From Toxorhynchites rutilus septentrionalis (taxonomy: Eukaryota > Arthropoda > Insecta > Diptera > Culicidae): a stretch of DNA of 64,000 nucleotides. The position numbers and the translations under genes were made by a program. Shown here one piece after another: positions 47,775 through 59,243 of the stretch. Under the pieces are notes generated by a model that was not told where the DNA came from, made no database searches, and saw only the letters and a program-made list of their open reading frames with translations. How positions within the stretch are numbered: position 1 is the first letter of the stretch; each line of letters opens with the position of its first letter. The stretch spans positions 85,450,666-85,514,665 of the forward strand of contig NC_073745.1 of the NCBI RefSeq assembly GCF_029784135.1. Direction: 5' to 3'.

Positions 47775-48048
47775 TCTTCTTCTTTTTCAATGGCACTAAC
47801 GTTCCTAGAGGAACTTCGCCGTCTCAACGTAGTATTACTTGCGTCATTTTTTATTAGTACTTAGTTGAGATTTCTATGCCAAATAACACGCCTTGAATGC
47901 ATTCTGAGTGGCAAGCTCTAAGATACGCGTGATCACAGTGCAAGTCGGAGGAAATTTCTTTGACGAAAAATTCCCCCGACCAGAACGGGAATCGAACCCG
48001 AACACCCGGCATGTTAGTTATGACGCTAACCACTCGGCCACGGCAGCA
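47775..48048 (-). mobile_element. tRNA-derived SINE, family A, copy 2
   Basis: Reverse orientation. From 48045 down: TGGCCGAGTGGTTAGCG, ACATGCCGGGTGTTC, GGGTTCGATTCCCG, and a body with AATTTCCTCCGACTTGCAC, ending GAACGTTAGTGCCATTGAAA and a GAAGAA tail. This is the longer form, with about 25 bp that the 35163 copy lacks. No clear target duplication. Confidence 0.88.
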
Positions 48049-48049
48049 C

Positions 48050-49598
48050 AGTTTCGTAGATTTTGAAGATATGTTATCAGCAAAATGATTTGGCGATGTT
48101 AATGGTTATCATGTAGCAAGCATATATACTGTAGTAAAATATTCTCTGCTTCATTGTGATATAATGGAAATTGACACAGGGTATGTGTGTTTACGCTCGA
48201 TTACAGGGATTTCCTTTATTGTGACATACACTCGACAAAAAAATTGAAAGAGTGATATCGAGAATTTTGGGTAATTTTCGAAAAGCTTGTCGAAAACGCA
48301 TCTGGAGATGGGATATACATCATTTCAAAGCTTCTTAGTTTTGCTATGTGTAATGATCAAGAATTTCTGTTCGACAGTCTACGGCAGCAAAAGTAAGAGA
48401 GAAAATATTGTGGTCTCAAAGCATGAATTATAGAGAGCATTTGGTTGATGAAAAAACAACCAAATTTATCATTCATTTTTGGGAGAAAATTAATAAAAAA
48501 AACATGAACATTAACAGAAAACATTAAGTTTTCTTTTATTCTAAAATTATTAATTCCCCTAATGTAAATGTTATACAACAGTATCTAAGACCAAATTTAC
48601 GTTTATTCTAACTGAACTATTTGGCAATCAATATTCTAAGTTGAATCTAACTGGGATGATTTTACCAAATGCTCCGAATAACACACCAATCGGATCTACT
48701 TTACACGCGATAAACTCCCTCAATTTAGACTACTTGCGTGTCTTCGGATAACGCCTGCTGCCTTTATGATATAGTGATATCTACCAAGCGCTTCCTCCAA
48801 AACATATCAAGTTGGTGACATCATGGAGACGAAGGTTTAATGTAACTATTATTCCGAAACTGTTTAGGCAAAGGTAAAGGCAAGGATTGGAGAGACGGCT
48901 AGTAGGTAGGAATTGAAATTGTATAAAACCGGAGAAATGGCGAAAACCCACTTTTATTTTCCTCAAAATAAAACACGCAGCTGATACCAAAAACATTTGA
49001 ACTTTTATCAGGTTCTGGTTCAATTTACACAACTGATACAATTTTTTATTCAGAGACAGATTAAAAAGCAATGGAAAGAAAACATAAAACCCGTTATGAT
49101 CATGTGAATAAAATTTCCGGAACTCAGGTATATTGTTTTAATATGTTTTAGGCCGGAAAATGAAAATGATCTTATCGTGCAACGATTCTCGTTCTCTGAA
49201 GAAGAACATTCTATGAAACTATGAAAAGTAACTTCAGGCATGTTTCATGTCTTGAATAAAAAAAAATTAATGAAAAATATAACAGAAGAACTATTTTTCC
49301 CGAGCCTGTAATGTGCTTAGTATAATTGTCTATGTGCAATATAATTGCCTTATCAAAATATTGAATTTAATCGTCATGGATATCGATATGGAGTTCCATA
49401 TAGCTCGAGGAATATTTATTACCTACATCCAATCTGATTAATTTATGTCTACGTAGAACCAAAGATGGGAACAAGCCGAAAAATAACGGATTGAAATTGT
49501 TCTGAATGATCTACGAAAACCCCTCATAGTATGCATTTACCATGGCGATATGGCTATATATCATGTGCAGACAGAGTGGACCCCCCCATTTGTATATT
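48050..49598. other. No gene recognised
   Basis: AT-rich DNA. A 25-bp stretch at 48116 (AGCAAGCATATA-CTGTAGTAAAATA type) resembles 15145-15170 near the mariner fragment. Nothing else identified. Confidence 0.4.
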
Positions 49599-50202
49599 GA
49601 ACTAGCTGACCCACCAAACTTCGTCCCGTCCAAGATTTATTTTTCGTTATCACATCCACGTTTTCATACTAAGCGCTAATTACCTTTTACTATAAAATTC
49701 CTAGTACTGCTACCAAAACTCGTCATTATAATATCAGATTATTTTCAGACACAATTTTCGTTCAAGATTTTTCAACCACTTACAAATAAAATGTTTCTCC
49801 GTTACATGGAATAAACTTTTGATACCGAAAATATGATAGAATAAAGACAGCCCCAAATCAGACAATTCCTATCCCGAGTTTCACTCTTATCAGCACATTC
49901 AGCGATCCATTTTTATTTATATAGATAGAAGACGATATAGTAGTGCGTTTTACCATATTAAAATCCATTTTCATTTTCGAACGAAAAGATCAATTTCGTT
50001 AGCGCAAACATTTGTGTTTCATTTGTATGGCAGAGAAGTGTCGAACCACTATAGAAACGTTTATCGATCTCTAAAACCTCTATATGCCAAATTTGATTCC
50101 ATTTGTTTGTTTAGTTCTCGAGTTATTCAGACCCCACTCCCTGTAGAGAGGGGGAGGAGTGTCGAACCACCTTAGAAACAGAAATCCATTTATATATATA
50201 TA
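49599..50202 (+). repeat. TAGCTGACCC-family repeat, unit 1
   Basis: Begins GAACTAGCTGACCCACC, with AAACTTCGTCCCGTCC, and ends ATCCATTTATATATATATAG, immediately followed by the next copy. Non-coding; a dispersed insect-type repeat whose class I cannot name. Confidence 0.7.
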
Positions 50203-51478
50203 GACTAGCTAACCCGGCAAACTTCGTCCCGTCCAAAAAGTTCATGGGTCCAATCGCAGAACTGTTCATTGATTGATCTTCTGATCGACCCCGTTGAATT
50301 TACCTTTTACTATAAAATTCCTAGTATTTTCAACAAAAGTCATCATTATAATATCAGTTATCTTCTGACACAATTCTGGTTCACGATTTTTCAACCACTT
50401 GCAAATAACATGTTTCTCCGTTACATGGAATAAATGTTTTATACAGAGAATATGATAAAATAAAAACAGCCCTATATCGTTAAATTCCTTCCTCAAGTTC
50501 TGCTCTTATCAACATTTCCGGTGATCCTTATTTTATAGATAGAAGAAGATATAGTAGTGCATTTCATCACATTAAAATCCATTTCCAGTTTCGAACAAAG
50601 ATCAATTTCGATAGCGCAAACATCAAATGGACTAACTGCCCTTGTCACAATGTAATTGTAAAACATATGGGAATTTAATTTTCCGAATTTTCCCTTTGTC
50701 CTTCAGAGTTTTCCGAAAATTTTCAATTGTCATGTGTAGTTGAAATATTTGTGATTGAAATATATGTAATATTCTTATGGGACCCTTTATGGGACCAGTC
50801 CAGAAAAGGGAGGGGTGTCACACCATTATAGAAACATTTATTGCACCCCAAAACCTCGTCATGCCAAATTTGGCCCCATTTGTTTGATTAATTCTCGAAT
50901 AACGCAGAAATTTGTGTTTCATTTGTATAGTAGCTCCCCCTTAAAGAGAGGAAGTGGAGAGTCTAACCATCATAGAAACATTTATTGCACCCTAAAACTT
51001 CCATATGCCTAATTTGGTCCCATTTGCTTGATTAATTCTCGAATAACGCAGAAATTTGTGTTTCATTTGTATAGTAGCTCCCCCTTAAAGAGAGGAAGTG
51101 GAGAGTCTAACCATCATAGAAACATTTATTGCACCCTAAAACTTCCATATACCTAATTTGGTTCCATTTGCTTGATTAATTCTCGAATAACGCAGAAATT
51201 TGTGTTTCATTTGTATAGTAGCTCCCCCTTAAAGAGAGGAAGTGGAGAGTCTAACCATCATAGAAACATTTATTGCACCCTAAAACTTCCATATACCTAA
51301 TTTGGTTCCATTTGCTTGATTAATTCTCGAATAACGCAGAAATTTGTGTTTCATTTGTATAGTAGCTCCCCCTTAAAGAGAGGAAGTGGAGAGTCTAACC
51401 ATCATAGAAACATTTATTGCACCCTAAAACTTCCATATACATAATTTGGTCCCATTTGCTTGATTAATTCTCGAATAA
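50203..51478 (+). repeat. TAGCTGACCC-family repeat, unit 2, with 144-bp tandem array
   Basis: Starts ACTAGCTAACCCGGCAAAC. From 50901 it holds four head-to-tail 144-bp units starting AACGCAGAAATTTGTG at 50901, 51045, 51189 and 51333, nearly identical to one another. A LINE derivative then interrupts it at 51479; the array continues at 53769. Confidence 0.88.
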
Positions 51479-51514
51479 TGAGTTTTAATCGAGCGGCCGT
51501 CGGGTGCGGACGTG
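51479..51514 (+). promoter_or_regulatory. Internal Inr + DPE promoter
   Basis: TGAGTT with its A at 51481 resembles an insect initiator. GGACGTG starts at 51508, which is +28 if that A is +1, exactly where the DPE is expected. The insertion boundary set by the target duplication is 51479, so the two lines of evidence agree. This arrangement is known from jockey- and I-type LINEs. Confidence 0.65.
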
Positions 51515-52299
51515 TATTTATTGTGCTCCGCGTATTTCGTTTGTGAGTTCTTGTGTTTTCATTGTGTTGAGCAGGAGGCAGCATACTGAAAAATATGTGC
51601 GCGTTAGTGCTGTGTTGATTATTTTATTTTGAATGGGCAAAAAATAGTACATGTGATTTCGAAACCATTAGATTTTTCAATTCTTCGAAAATGTTTTTGA
51701 GATGGTTTGGTGTAGTGAAGTTTTCTGGGAAGCCATTTTTATATCGCGTTTGTGGTAGTAAAGAGATCGTTTTTGTTGCACTTTCAATTCGTCGCATGTT
51801 CGGTTCTGTATTATAGTGCTCTCTCTCAGACACGGACATATTTCATCATGACGAACGGTTTGTTTGCCTTCGTCTAACACATCGAGTGCGGAGTTATTAT
51901 GTCGTAGTGAGTGTATCACAATTGAAGGAATCACCGACACGGATGGGCTGAACATGCAGCAATGCCAGCTAAGTTTTCTTTTACCATATACACATATTTT
52001 TCATACTAAATTGTATACATTTCTAAAGAGTTGGAATGTTGATTTGTTTAAGTACACTTCTCACATCATAGTAAACATTCCTTGAACTTGCATGTTTATA
52101 ATTTGATAATCTATTGACGCTGCTCTTTCTCATGAACTCATAAACAGATCGGATGCTACAGAAGTTAACTTCTCCTTGCTCGCTGATGATGCGAGATAGT
52201 GACGGTGTTTTTCCACTCACCGATGTAGCAATCTCGGTGTCGGTGCTATTCCGGAAACGATTGTTAGAACGATCCCGGAAAGCAAAGTTCTAAGCAAAT

Positions 52300-52600
52300 A
52301 ATATGAATATAAAAATCTAAAAATCTAAAAACCCAAAAATCTAATAATCTAAAAATCTAATAATCTAAAAAATCTAAGAATCAAAAAAATCTAAAAATCT
52401 AGAAATCTAAAGAGCAAAAATCTAGAAATCTTGAAAAATCTAAAAATTGAAAATATAGAAATCTAAAAACCCAAAAAATTTGAAAACTGAAATTCTAAAA
52501 ATCTAAACATCCAAAAATCTAAAAATCTTAATATAAAAATCTAAATATTTAAAAATCTAAAAATGTTGAAATCTGAAAATTTAATAAACCTTTTCTTTTT
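52300..52600 (+). repeat. Degenerate TCTAAAAA octamer array
   Basis: Around 30 imperfect units of AATCTAAA-type sequence with frequent substitutions (AACCCAAA, AATCTAGA). Non-coding. Confidence 0.85.
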
Positions 52601-52683
52601 CCACAGCTATCAACGTGACGGTAATCGGAAGGCTGAAGTTCATTTATAACATTTAGTATCATATTTTTCTAGTAATAGTAATG

Positions 52684-52847
52684 CAGTCAACTCTGCCTAA
52701 CGCGATGTTCTATATCTCGATATTTGCCCTAACTCGATGGATTTCATGGCACATTCGATTGATTTTACAAGCATTTTTCTCTCCATAACTCGATACCTCC
52801 CTAACTCGACGGTCCCTCGGATATCGAGTTAGAGAGGGTTGACTGTA
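52684..52847. mobile_element. pogo-type MITE
   Basis: 164 bp with inverted ends CAGTCAACTCTGCCTAAC and the complement of CAGTCAACCCTCTCTAAC, plus inner copies of CTAACTCGATGG and CCCTAACTCGAC. TA follows on the right; the left dinucleotide is TG. The ends match the pogo-like relic at 8522. TAGTAA repeats lie on both sides, so it landed in, or seeded, the hexamer array. Confidence 0.82.
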
Positions 52848-52850
52848 TTA

Positions 52851-53440
52851 CTAGTAATAGAAATAGTAATAGTAATAGTAATAGTAATAGTAATAGTAAT
52901 AGTAATAGTAATAGTAATAGTAATAGTAATAGTAATAGTAATAGTAATAGTAATAGTAATAGTAATAGTAATAGTAATAGTAATAGTAATAGTAATAGTA
53001 ATAGTAATAGTAATAGTAATAGTAATAGTAATAGTAATAGTAATAGTAATAGTAATAGTAATAGTAATAGTAATAGTAATAGTAATAGTAATAGTAATAG
53101 TAATAGTAATAGTAATAGTAATAGTAATAGTAATAGTAATAGTAATAGTAATAGTAATAGTAATAGTAATAGTAATAGTAATAGTAATAGTAATAGTAAT
53201 AGTAATAGTAATAGTAATAGTAATAGTAATAGTAATAGTAATAGTAATAGTAATAGTAATAGTAATAGTAATAGTAATAGTAATAGTAATAGTAATAGTA
53301 ATAGTAATAGTAATAGTAATAGTAATAGTAATAGTAATAGTAATAGTAATAATAATATTAATAGTAATAGTAATAGTAATAGTAACAGTAATAGTAATAG
53401 TAATAGTAATAGTAATAGTAATAGTAATAGTAATAGTAAC
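52851..53440 (+). repeat. (TAGTAA)n hexamer array
   Basis: About 590 bp, roughly 98 units, with almost no variants except near 53351-53386. It gives long open frames on both strands (Ile-Val or Ile-Thr repeats) that are artefacts. Likely variable in length between individuals. Confidence 0.97.
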
Positions 53441-53768
53441 TTGCGCCAGTAACACCGGCTGAGTGTATCCTATGGCTCACCTTCCCTACTAACACATTCC
53501 TAAATTCCCGAGGCATTTAGGAGAGGTCGTAGAGTTCTCTGCATCTCTCTTAAGTAAATGTCGAACTAACATTCCTCCCCTTTCCTCAGCAGTTGCAAGG
53601 ACGTGGCCAGGACAATTCTTAACTGTTGGAGAAAGCATGCCTTCATCTAAGAGATATTACCAATCATCAGCAACGGATGTGGGCTAGTTTTTGACTTAAC
53701 AGTTCTGAATTCGTACCACCTACGATATTGTGTAACTTGCTCAATGCTAATGCTAATGCTAATGCTAA

Positions 53769-54115
53769 TTTGCTTGATTAATTCTCGAATAACGCAGAAA
53801 TTTGTGTTTCATTTGTATAGTCGCTCCCCCTTAAAGAGAGGGAGTGGAGAGTCTAACTATCATAGAAACATTTATTGCACCCTAAAACTTCCATATGCCT
53901 AATTTGGTTCCATTTGCTTGATTAGTTCTCGAATTATGCAGAAATTTGTGTTTCATTTCTATGGCAGAAAGTCACTGTCACACAGTTGACAGTCACTTTT
54001 TTGCAAATGCTTAGTATTATAAGTTATAGTCAGTGTCGATACCTGTAAAAGATGTTAAAATGAAGCCTATACCACAAAGAATGTAATGGTTTTATTTTTC
54101 AGTTATTTATAACAT
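53769..54115 (+). repeat. TAGCTGACCC-family repeat, right remainder
   Basis: One 144-bp unit (AACGCAGAAATTTGTG at 53791) plus a partial one, then a tract with GTCAGTGTCGATACCTGTAA and AAAATGAAGCCTATACC that recurs near 62650. It continues the array cut by the LINE derivative. Confidence 0.75.
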
Positions 54116-56685
54116 TAAAGTTCAGTAAATTCACATTCAAAAATGAAGGGTTCGGAATTAAAGACTGACAATAAATTCGAATAAGATTATTGAAAATGGG
54201 AAGTATATGTATATGTTTCTGTTGCAGTCGTTTTCTGCAGCGATTTACTCCGGGAACCGTCTGGTAAATGAAATTGCGGTTCTCAAAAAAAAAAAATCTT
54301 TTTGATGCCAAATGTCATCAAATTGCGTAAATTACCGAGATCTAATGTCATCTCGATTTTTTTTTTCATCATAAACCGACTCTCTGGAACTCTCTGGAAA
54401 TTACGTCAATATTTACTGTTGTCTCAAAAAAAAGTTTTTTTTCTGACGAAAATTTACTTTTCTGACGGAAGTGCCAAAAAGCCAATTTTTGAACAAGACT
54501 AATTTTCGAGATAACAGAAAATCTCGTCATTTCATGCAATCCTGAGACATTTGGTATTCACATTTTTGGGTTCAGTCGTTCAAAAGTGTTGAATTTTTGA
54601 AAAAAGTGGTTTTTAAAAAAAAAAAAGGGAAAAAGTTGATTTTTGGACCTTAAATGCAAATGAGCACCCTAATCAACAAAATTACCGTTTTTCATGAAAA
54701 TCTGAGAATCACCATATGTTGAGTATTAGAGGATCATTGCAATTAAAACGTTTTAGAACTTGATTGCATAGTTTAATGTGAAACTTCATCGAGTTGTCGA
54801 GGTCTTGAAATCAGCTACGGCATTGTGTTGAATTTAACATACTGACAATTATTCATTGATCAACATTTAAAAAGCGGCACCAACATAAACACTATCCAAA
54901 CTGACCTACTTTTCCTGATTGAACTGAATGTCAATAAAAGGGAGCTAAATTAGTGAAAAACCGACATACCATACTTCTGTGTGCCTGTAATATAGATATT
55001 AGAGTGCCAATGGATGTATGGGAAAAAAGTGACCCTCGAATTTTCAAAGCGAACTTGATTAAAAATGTTGATCCCCACGAAAAACTACCCTATGCAAAAT
55101 ATGAGCTCAATCGGACTTCATTTACTAGTGTCGCACAGCGGTCAAAGTTTGAGTTTTGACGTAGAACTGCGTCTTTCAGGAAGGGTGCCAAATCAGAAAA
55201 CAGGTCACGTTTTTGTGAAATAAAGATAACGTTAATAACTATTTTCACAGCGAACAAATTCTGATACTTTGCACACCAATGAAATCGGAAATTCTCCAAG
55301 ATTTGTTTGATATACTATACAGTACAATACATTAATGTTAAACTGTTTATTAAATTAATGAAAACTGGAAGCATTCTCATATTCCCATACATTTGTTCTG
55401 CTGATTTGTGTGCATTCCCGAACAGGGCTGTCAATAACGAGCAACTGATACATTCGTTTCTGCCCGTTTTCAACATATTTGGTTTGAATAAGCCATCCGC
55501 GATTTGAAGCCACACCACTTCTCGTTTGGTGGTCATCGAAGAAACATGGTTGCCTCAGAGCGTCGAGCGGGGGAGGATTGTTTTCTTGTCGGGTGAAGGA
55601 GGAGTATGGAATAGAGATTCTTTCCACAAGGGCCCTTCTCGGGGCTAGAGGCGAAAACCAAAAATAGAATAGAATGAAAACACAGATGCGAGTGAGCTAG
55701 CATAACACAACGAGCGGATATCATTCATGCCTAATGCTGATTTCACACACATACACACACAGCTCGATACAAGGAGAGGAAGCCCTCTGTATCGTATTAT
55801 TCGTCGTTCGTCATCGTTTAGCGTATCGTATGTGTTGGTACAAAGGGGACATGTATCCCTTTTTTTACCGCTTTCGATCTTAGCCACCGACGCGAGTATA
55901 GGAGTAACTTTTTTGGACAAGTGACTTTTTTTCCTATTTTAGAATATTGTTCAATGAAATGTATAAATTAATGTGATATTTATAACGTGTAATATTTATT
56001 AAATATAATGCATAATATTATTTTTGAATTATTCTTATTTGATTCTAGTCCTTTTTGTCTTCGGATTGAACGGATTCATACATTATTCGTCGATATATTC
56101 GTCGTTAGATTCATACGTGCAAAAGTAAAGTACAAACGTTTGACATTCGTATAGTTGTTGACTGAATACAATGGTCACACATATACACACTTGTGAAAGA
56201 TTGCACTTGCGGAAGCATTGTAAACTGTAAACAATGGTGGCTTATGGTTATTTTTACAGTTACAGCTTCGGATAAAACGATAAAACAAGTCGCAAGAAGT
56301 TCCTAGAAATCATTTTATATCATCTTTTTATGCCCCGTCAAAAAACCGACATTAAGTTTTTGTTAACCAAGAACACAGAAACAAAAAATATTAGATATAG
56401 GAAAACTCGAAATTCCAGAACCCTTATCATCTGGTAACTATCTAGAAGGTCGTTATATATTATTCTCTTCAAAAAAGACCCAAAAACACGCTACAACTGT
56501 ATGAAAGGTAAAAAATATGTTCGTCTCGAGCATGCAGTTATGGTATGTTCTGATTCTTTTACTAATGGAATCTAAATCGATAAATGCGTTTCTATGTTAT
56601 ACTTTCATGAATTATATTCAGTTGCTTACTTTCAATTAATAACAGGAAAAATCGAATTTCGTTATTTGTGTTGAAGTATCAAAAA
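54116..56685. other. No gene recognised; weak dispersed repeats
   Basis: The stretch at 54230-54690 (TGCCAAATGTCATCAAATTG, AATGAGCACCCTAA) recurs weakly at 57280-57400 and 57980-58010. The part at 55540-55920 is less AT-rich but no coding or promoter pattern is convincing. Confidence 0.4.
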
Positions 56686-56689
56686 TTAC

Positions 56690-56906
56690 TATGTTTTGAA
56701 GAGGCTGAATGACTATTAAAACTGAATGAAGATGAAGAAAACATATTTTCTGGACGTTTTTCATTCAATTATACCCTCTTCTTCAAATAAATACCCAAAA
56801 AGCTAAAAAAATATACAATAGCAATATTACAAAGAAGTTCGACTTTCGGTCTGTGACACCGTGCGCAAGTATATGTGTTATGATTTTGCACGCGAGTACA
56901 GGAGGG
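56690..56906. mobile_element. Partial copy of the piggyBac-type MITE
   Basis: Shares GGCTGAATGA, ATTAAAACTGAATGAAG and AATAGCAATATTA with 11739-11973. It ends GCACGCGAGTACAGGAGGG followed by TTAG (mutated TTAA). The left end is lost or too diverged to place. Confidence 0.72.
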
Positions 56907-56910
56907 TTAG

Positions 56911-58790
56911 ATAAACGTATAATTCATCAAAGTATGATTTCAAATTCCAGTAGGGTGACCTTACTGTTGCATGTTGTGGGGTTCGATCACATCTCAAGCG
57001 GAATATAGGAGCAAAAGGGTTCAAAGGTTGTGATCGATATCAGAGTGGGAAGGAGAAAGTCTGATGTGAGTTGAAACAAATAAACGAGAAGCGCTGATAG
57101 CTCTTTCGCTCTTTCGAGTCGAGTCGAGAACTGAAGTAATAAAAAAATAAATAGTTAAACAGATATTACAAAAATTTCGATGCATTCTAAAATAATATCC
57201 GAAGTGATAAACAAGTGCATTGAATAATATAATTCCGTAGTTCTACGTCGTCTCCTCCAAGGGAGGAGTAAAGGAAATCGGGGTTCTCGAAAAAAAAAAT
57301 TTATGCCAAATGTCTTCAAATTGCATAAAACGTCGAGATTTACTGTCATCTCGAAATTTTTTTTTTTTGTCAAAAATTAACGCTCTGGAACTTTGTTACA
57401 GACTTGTTACACTGTTACCATTTTTTTATCTAACACGGCTAACACAGTAGCCGATTTATGCGCAAGAGAATTCCTATTCTATCGATCCACAACACATCTC
57501 GCCTTTTTCGACGTAAGAATGTTGCTATTGTTCGAATGTTCACAGTTGGGCTGTTCACAGCGGGACTTTGTTGCGTTATTAATAGTGCCAATTACCGCTG
57601 CAGCAGACCGAAAATGTGAGCGGTAAGGGACTGGGATTACCGTCGCATGATGATTGTTGCGTGGACATAGTAGCTAGAATAACACACAAAGATGGTCAGT
57701 TCTTTATTTTTAATTTTTGTAAATTATTTACCTTCTTAGGTATGTGTAAGTAATTTATATTAATAATTATTATTTACACTTGGTATTCACTGAATTTTAT
57801 GTCTATTTAGAAAAAAATATAGAGTATAGCATATAGAAAAAAATATAGCGTATAGTATTTTTCAAAGAAACTTTTTAGCTAATTGGCTTCAATTTGATGT
57901 GTCGATCATCTGAATCGGACCAGTAGTTAAAAAGTTACCAATTTTAAAAGAAAATGAAAAAACATTTTTGGAACCTCCCTAATACGGAAATGAGCGCCCT
58001 AACGATAAAAAAATTGTCTAATATTTTACAAAACTACCTATATGGGCTATATCGGTTTGGTATAAAATAAATGACATTCCTTTGGATTTTCGAGCTGCAT
58101 TCAAAAATTATTGACATCTACTTTGGATTTTCGAGAATTTTCAAACTTTACGACCATTCTCCATTCTCCGAATTTACGAATGAAAAGATTGAACTGCTTC
58201 AGAGTGCTGTCCGGTTGAACATCTATATGTTTCTCATATCGTTGAACTTCTTTTGTGAAATATGTAGTCTGAAAGTAATTTGCATAGACTGGGAACTATC
58301 GATGTTTCCTTTGGCAGCAGAGTACCATTCATTTCGTCAGGATGATGACACCATAACTATGGAGAAATGTTAGAAATGCACGGTATCGTTCCCTCAAGTT
58401 TGGGTATCGTTTCAGCTTCCACTCTCGATGTAAAAACCACCATATCTCTGGAGAAGTTTTCCTAGCAGCGAAGCCTGTCTTCATTGATACACCCAAAGTT
58501 AATTTTTAGCACATGTTCTGGCATCCCGATTTATTACATTAAATGAGCTGAAAAATAACAAAAAATATTCTACTCCCCAATACATGTATATCATTAGTAT
58601 AATATATATGCTAGAGCCAATATGAGCGAGCGAAACAGGAGACATGAAGGGATATGAAAGCTTTTCGTATAGTTTGCCAAATACACGGCCCAGACAGAGA
58701 AAGATATATTCTCGTTCATGTTCTTCTTTATCCTCTTAGAAAACACGTTCCAACTTCATTTTATGATGAGGTGTAATATTATCACGCTTC
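56911..58790. other. No gene recognised
   Basis: Open frames up to 100 codons with no recognisable motif. Contains the weak repeat noted at 57280-58010. Confidence 0.4.
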
Positions 58791-58794
58791 AATA

Positions 58795-58925
58795 TAACAG
58801 CGCTGGCAGCTATATGAATAGCGTGGTCGTGTGAAATACCTTTGCATTCCAGCAGGCTTTGGTTCGATCCCCATTGACGTCGTATGGACTTTTTTTTGGC
58901 ACAATCCCAAATGAAATGAGAAAAG
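58795..58925 (+). mobile_element. tRNA-derived SINE, family C, copy 2
   Basis: GCAGCTATATGAATAGCGTG, CTTTGCATTCCAGCAGG, B box GGTTCGATCCC, then GACGTCGTATGGAC and GGCACAATCCCAAATG. It matches the minus-strand copy at 19262-19380 over the tRNA-like head and beyond. Confidence 0.7.
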
Positions 58926-59243
58926 AAAACAGAAAGAGATGTCTGCTCGCATACATACAAACCATTTTTGAGTTTTTTAAAACAGCTCATTATTTGCGCA
59001 TTTGACTCTCCAGCACACGAAATGGCATCATTTCCGCCAAAAATGAAATGTTCTCTGCCAACGCTAGTTTGGGTGTACATTATCATTGTTTTTACTATGT
59101 TCCTTAATGCCACCAGGGTTCCCGGAATAAAAAAATCAACCGCAACTGAAACAACCGCTCATAAAAAGTGTAGTAGGCTAGAAATATTGTGGCGCGGGAA
59201 AAACATCATGGATATAAGACGGTCTGTGATACCGTGCGCGAGT

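Larger units (their letters stand above)
51479..53768 (+). mobile_element. Non-coding LINE derivative with own promoter and tail
   Basis: 2,290 bp inserted in the 144-bp array. It is flanked by TTGCTTGATTAATTCTCGAA plus TAA (51456-51478 and 53770-53792), a target duplication of 23-25 bp. It begins with an initiator and DPE, has a 5' UTR-like section and no long ORF. It then holds an octamer repeat, a pogo-type MITE and a large hexamer repeat, and ends with a 3' UTR-like 300 bp and four AATGCT units (53743-53768). I read it as an RNA-copied element lacking ORFs, with both ends kept. Confidence 0.78.

Noticed and set aside
50901..51478. CRISPR-like array
   Set aside because: The 144-bp units are nearly identical throughout, with no repeat-spacer pattern, and the genome is eukaryotic.
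52829..53462. Open frames of about 208 codons on both strands
   Set aside because: They are translations of the TAGTAA repeat (alternating Ile-Val or Ile-Thr), not genes.
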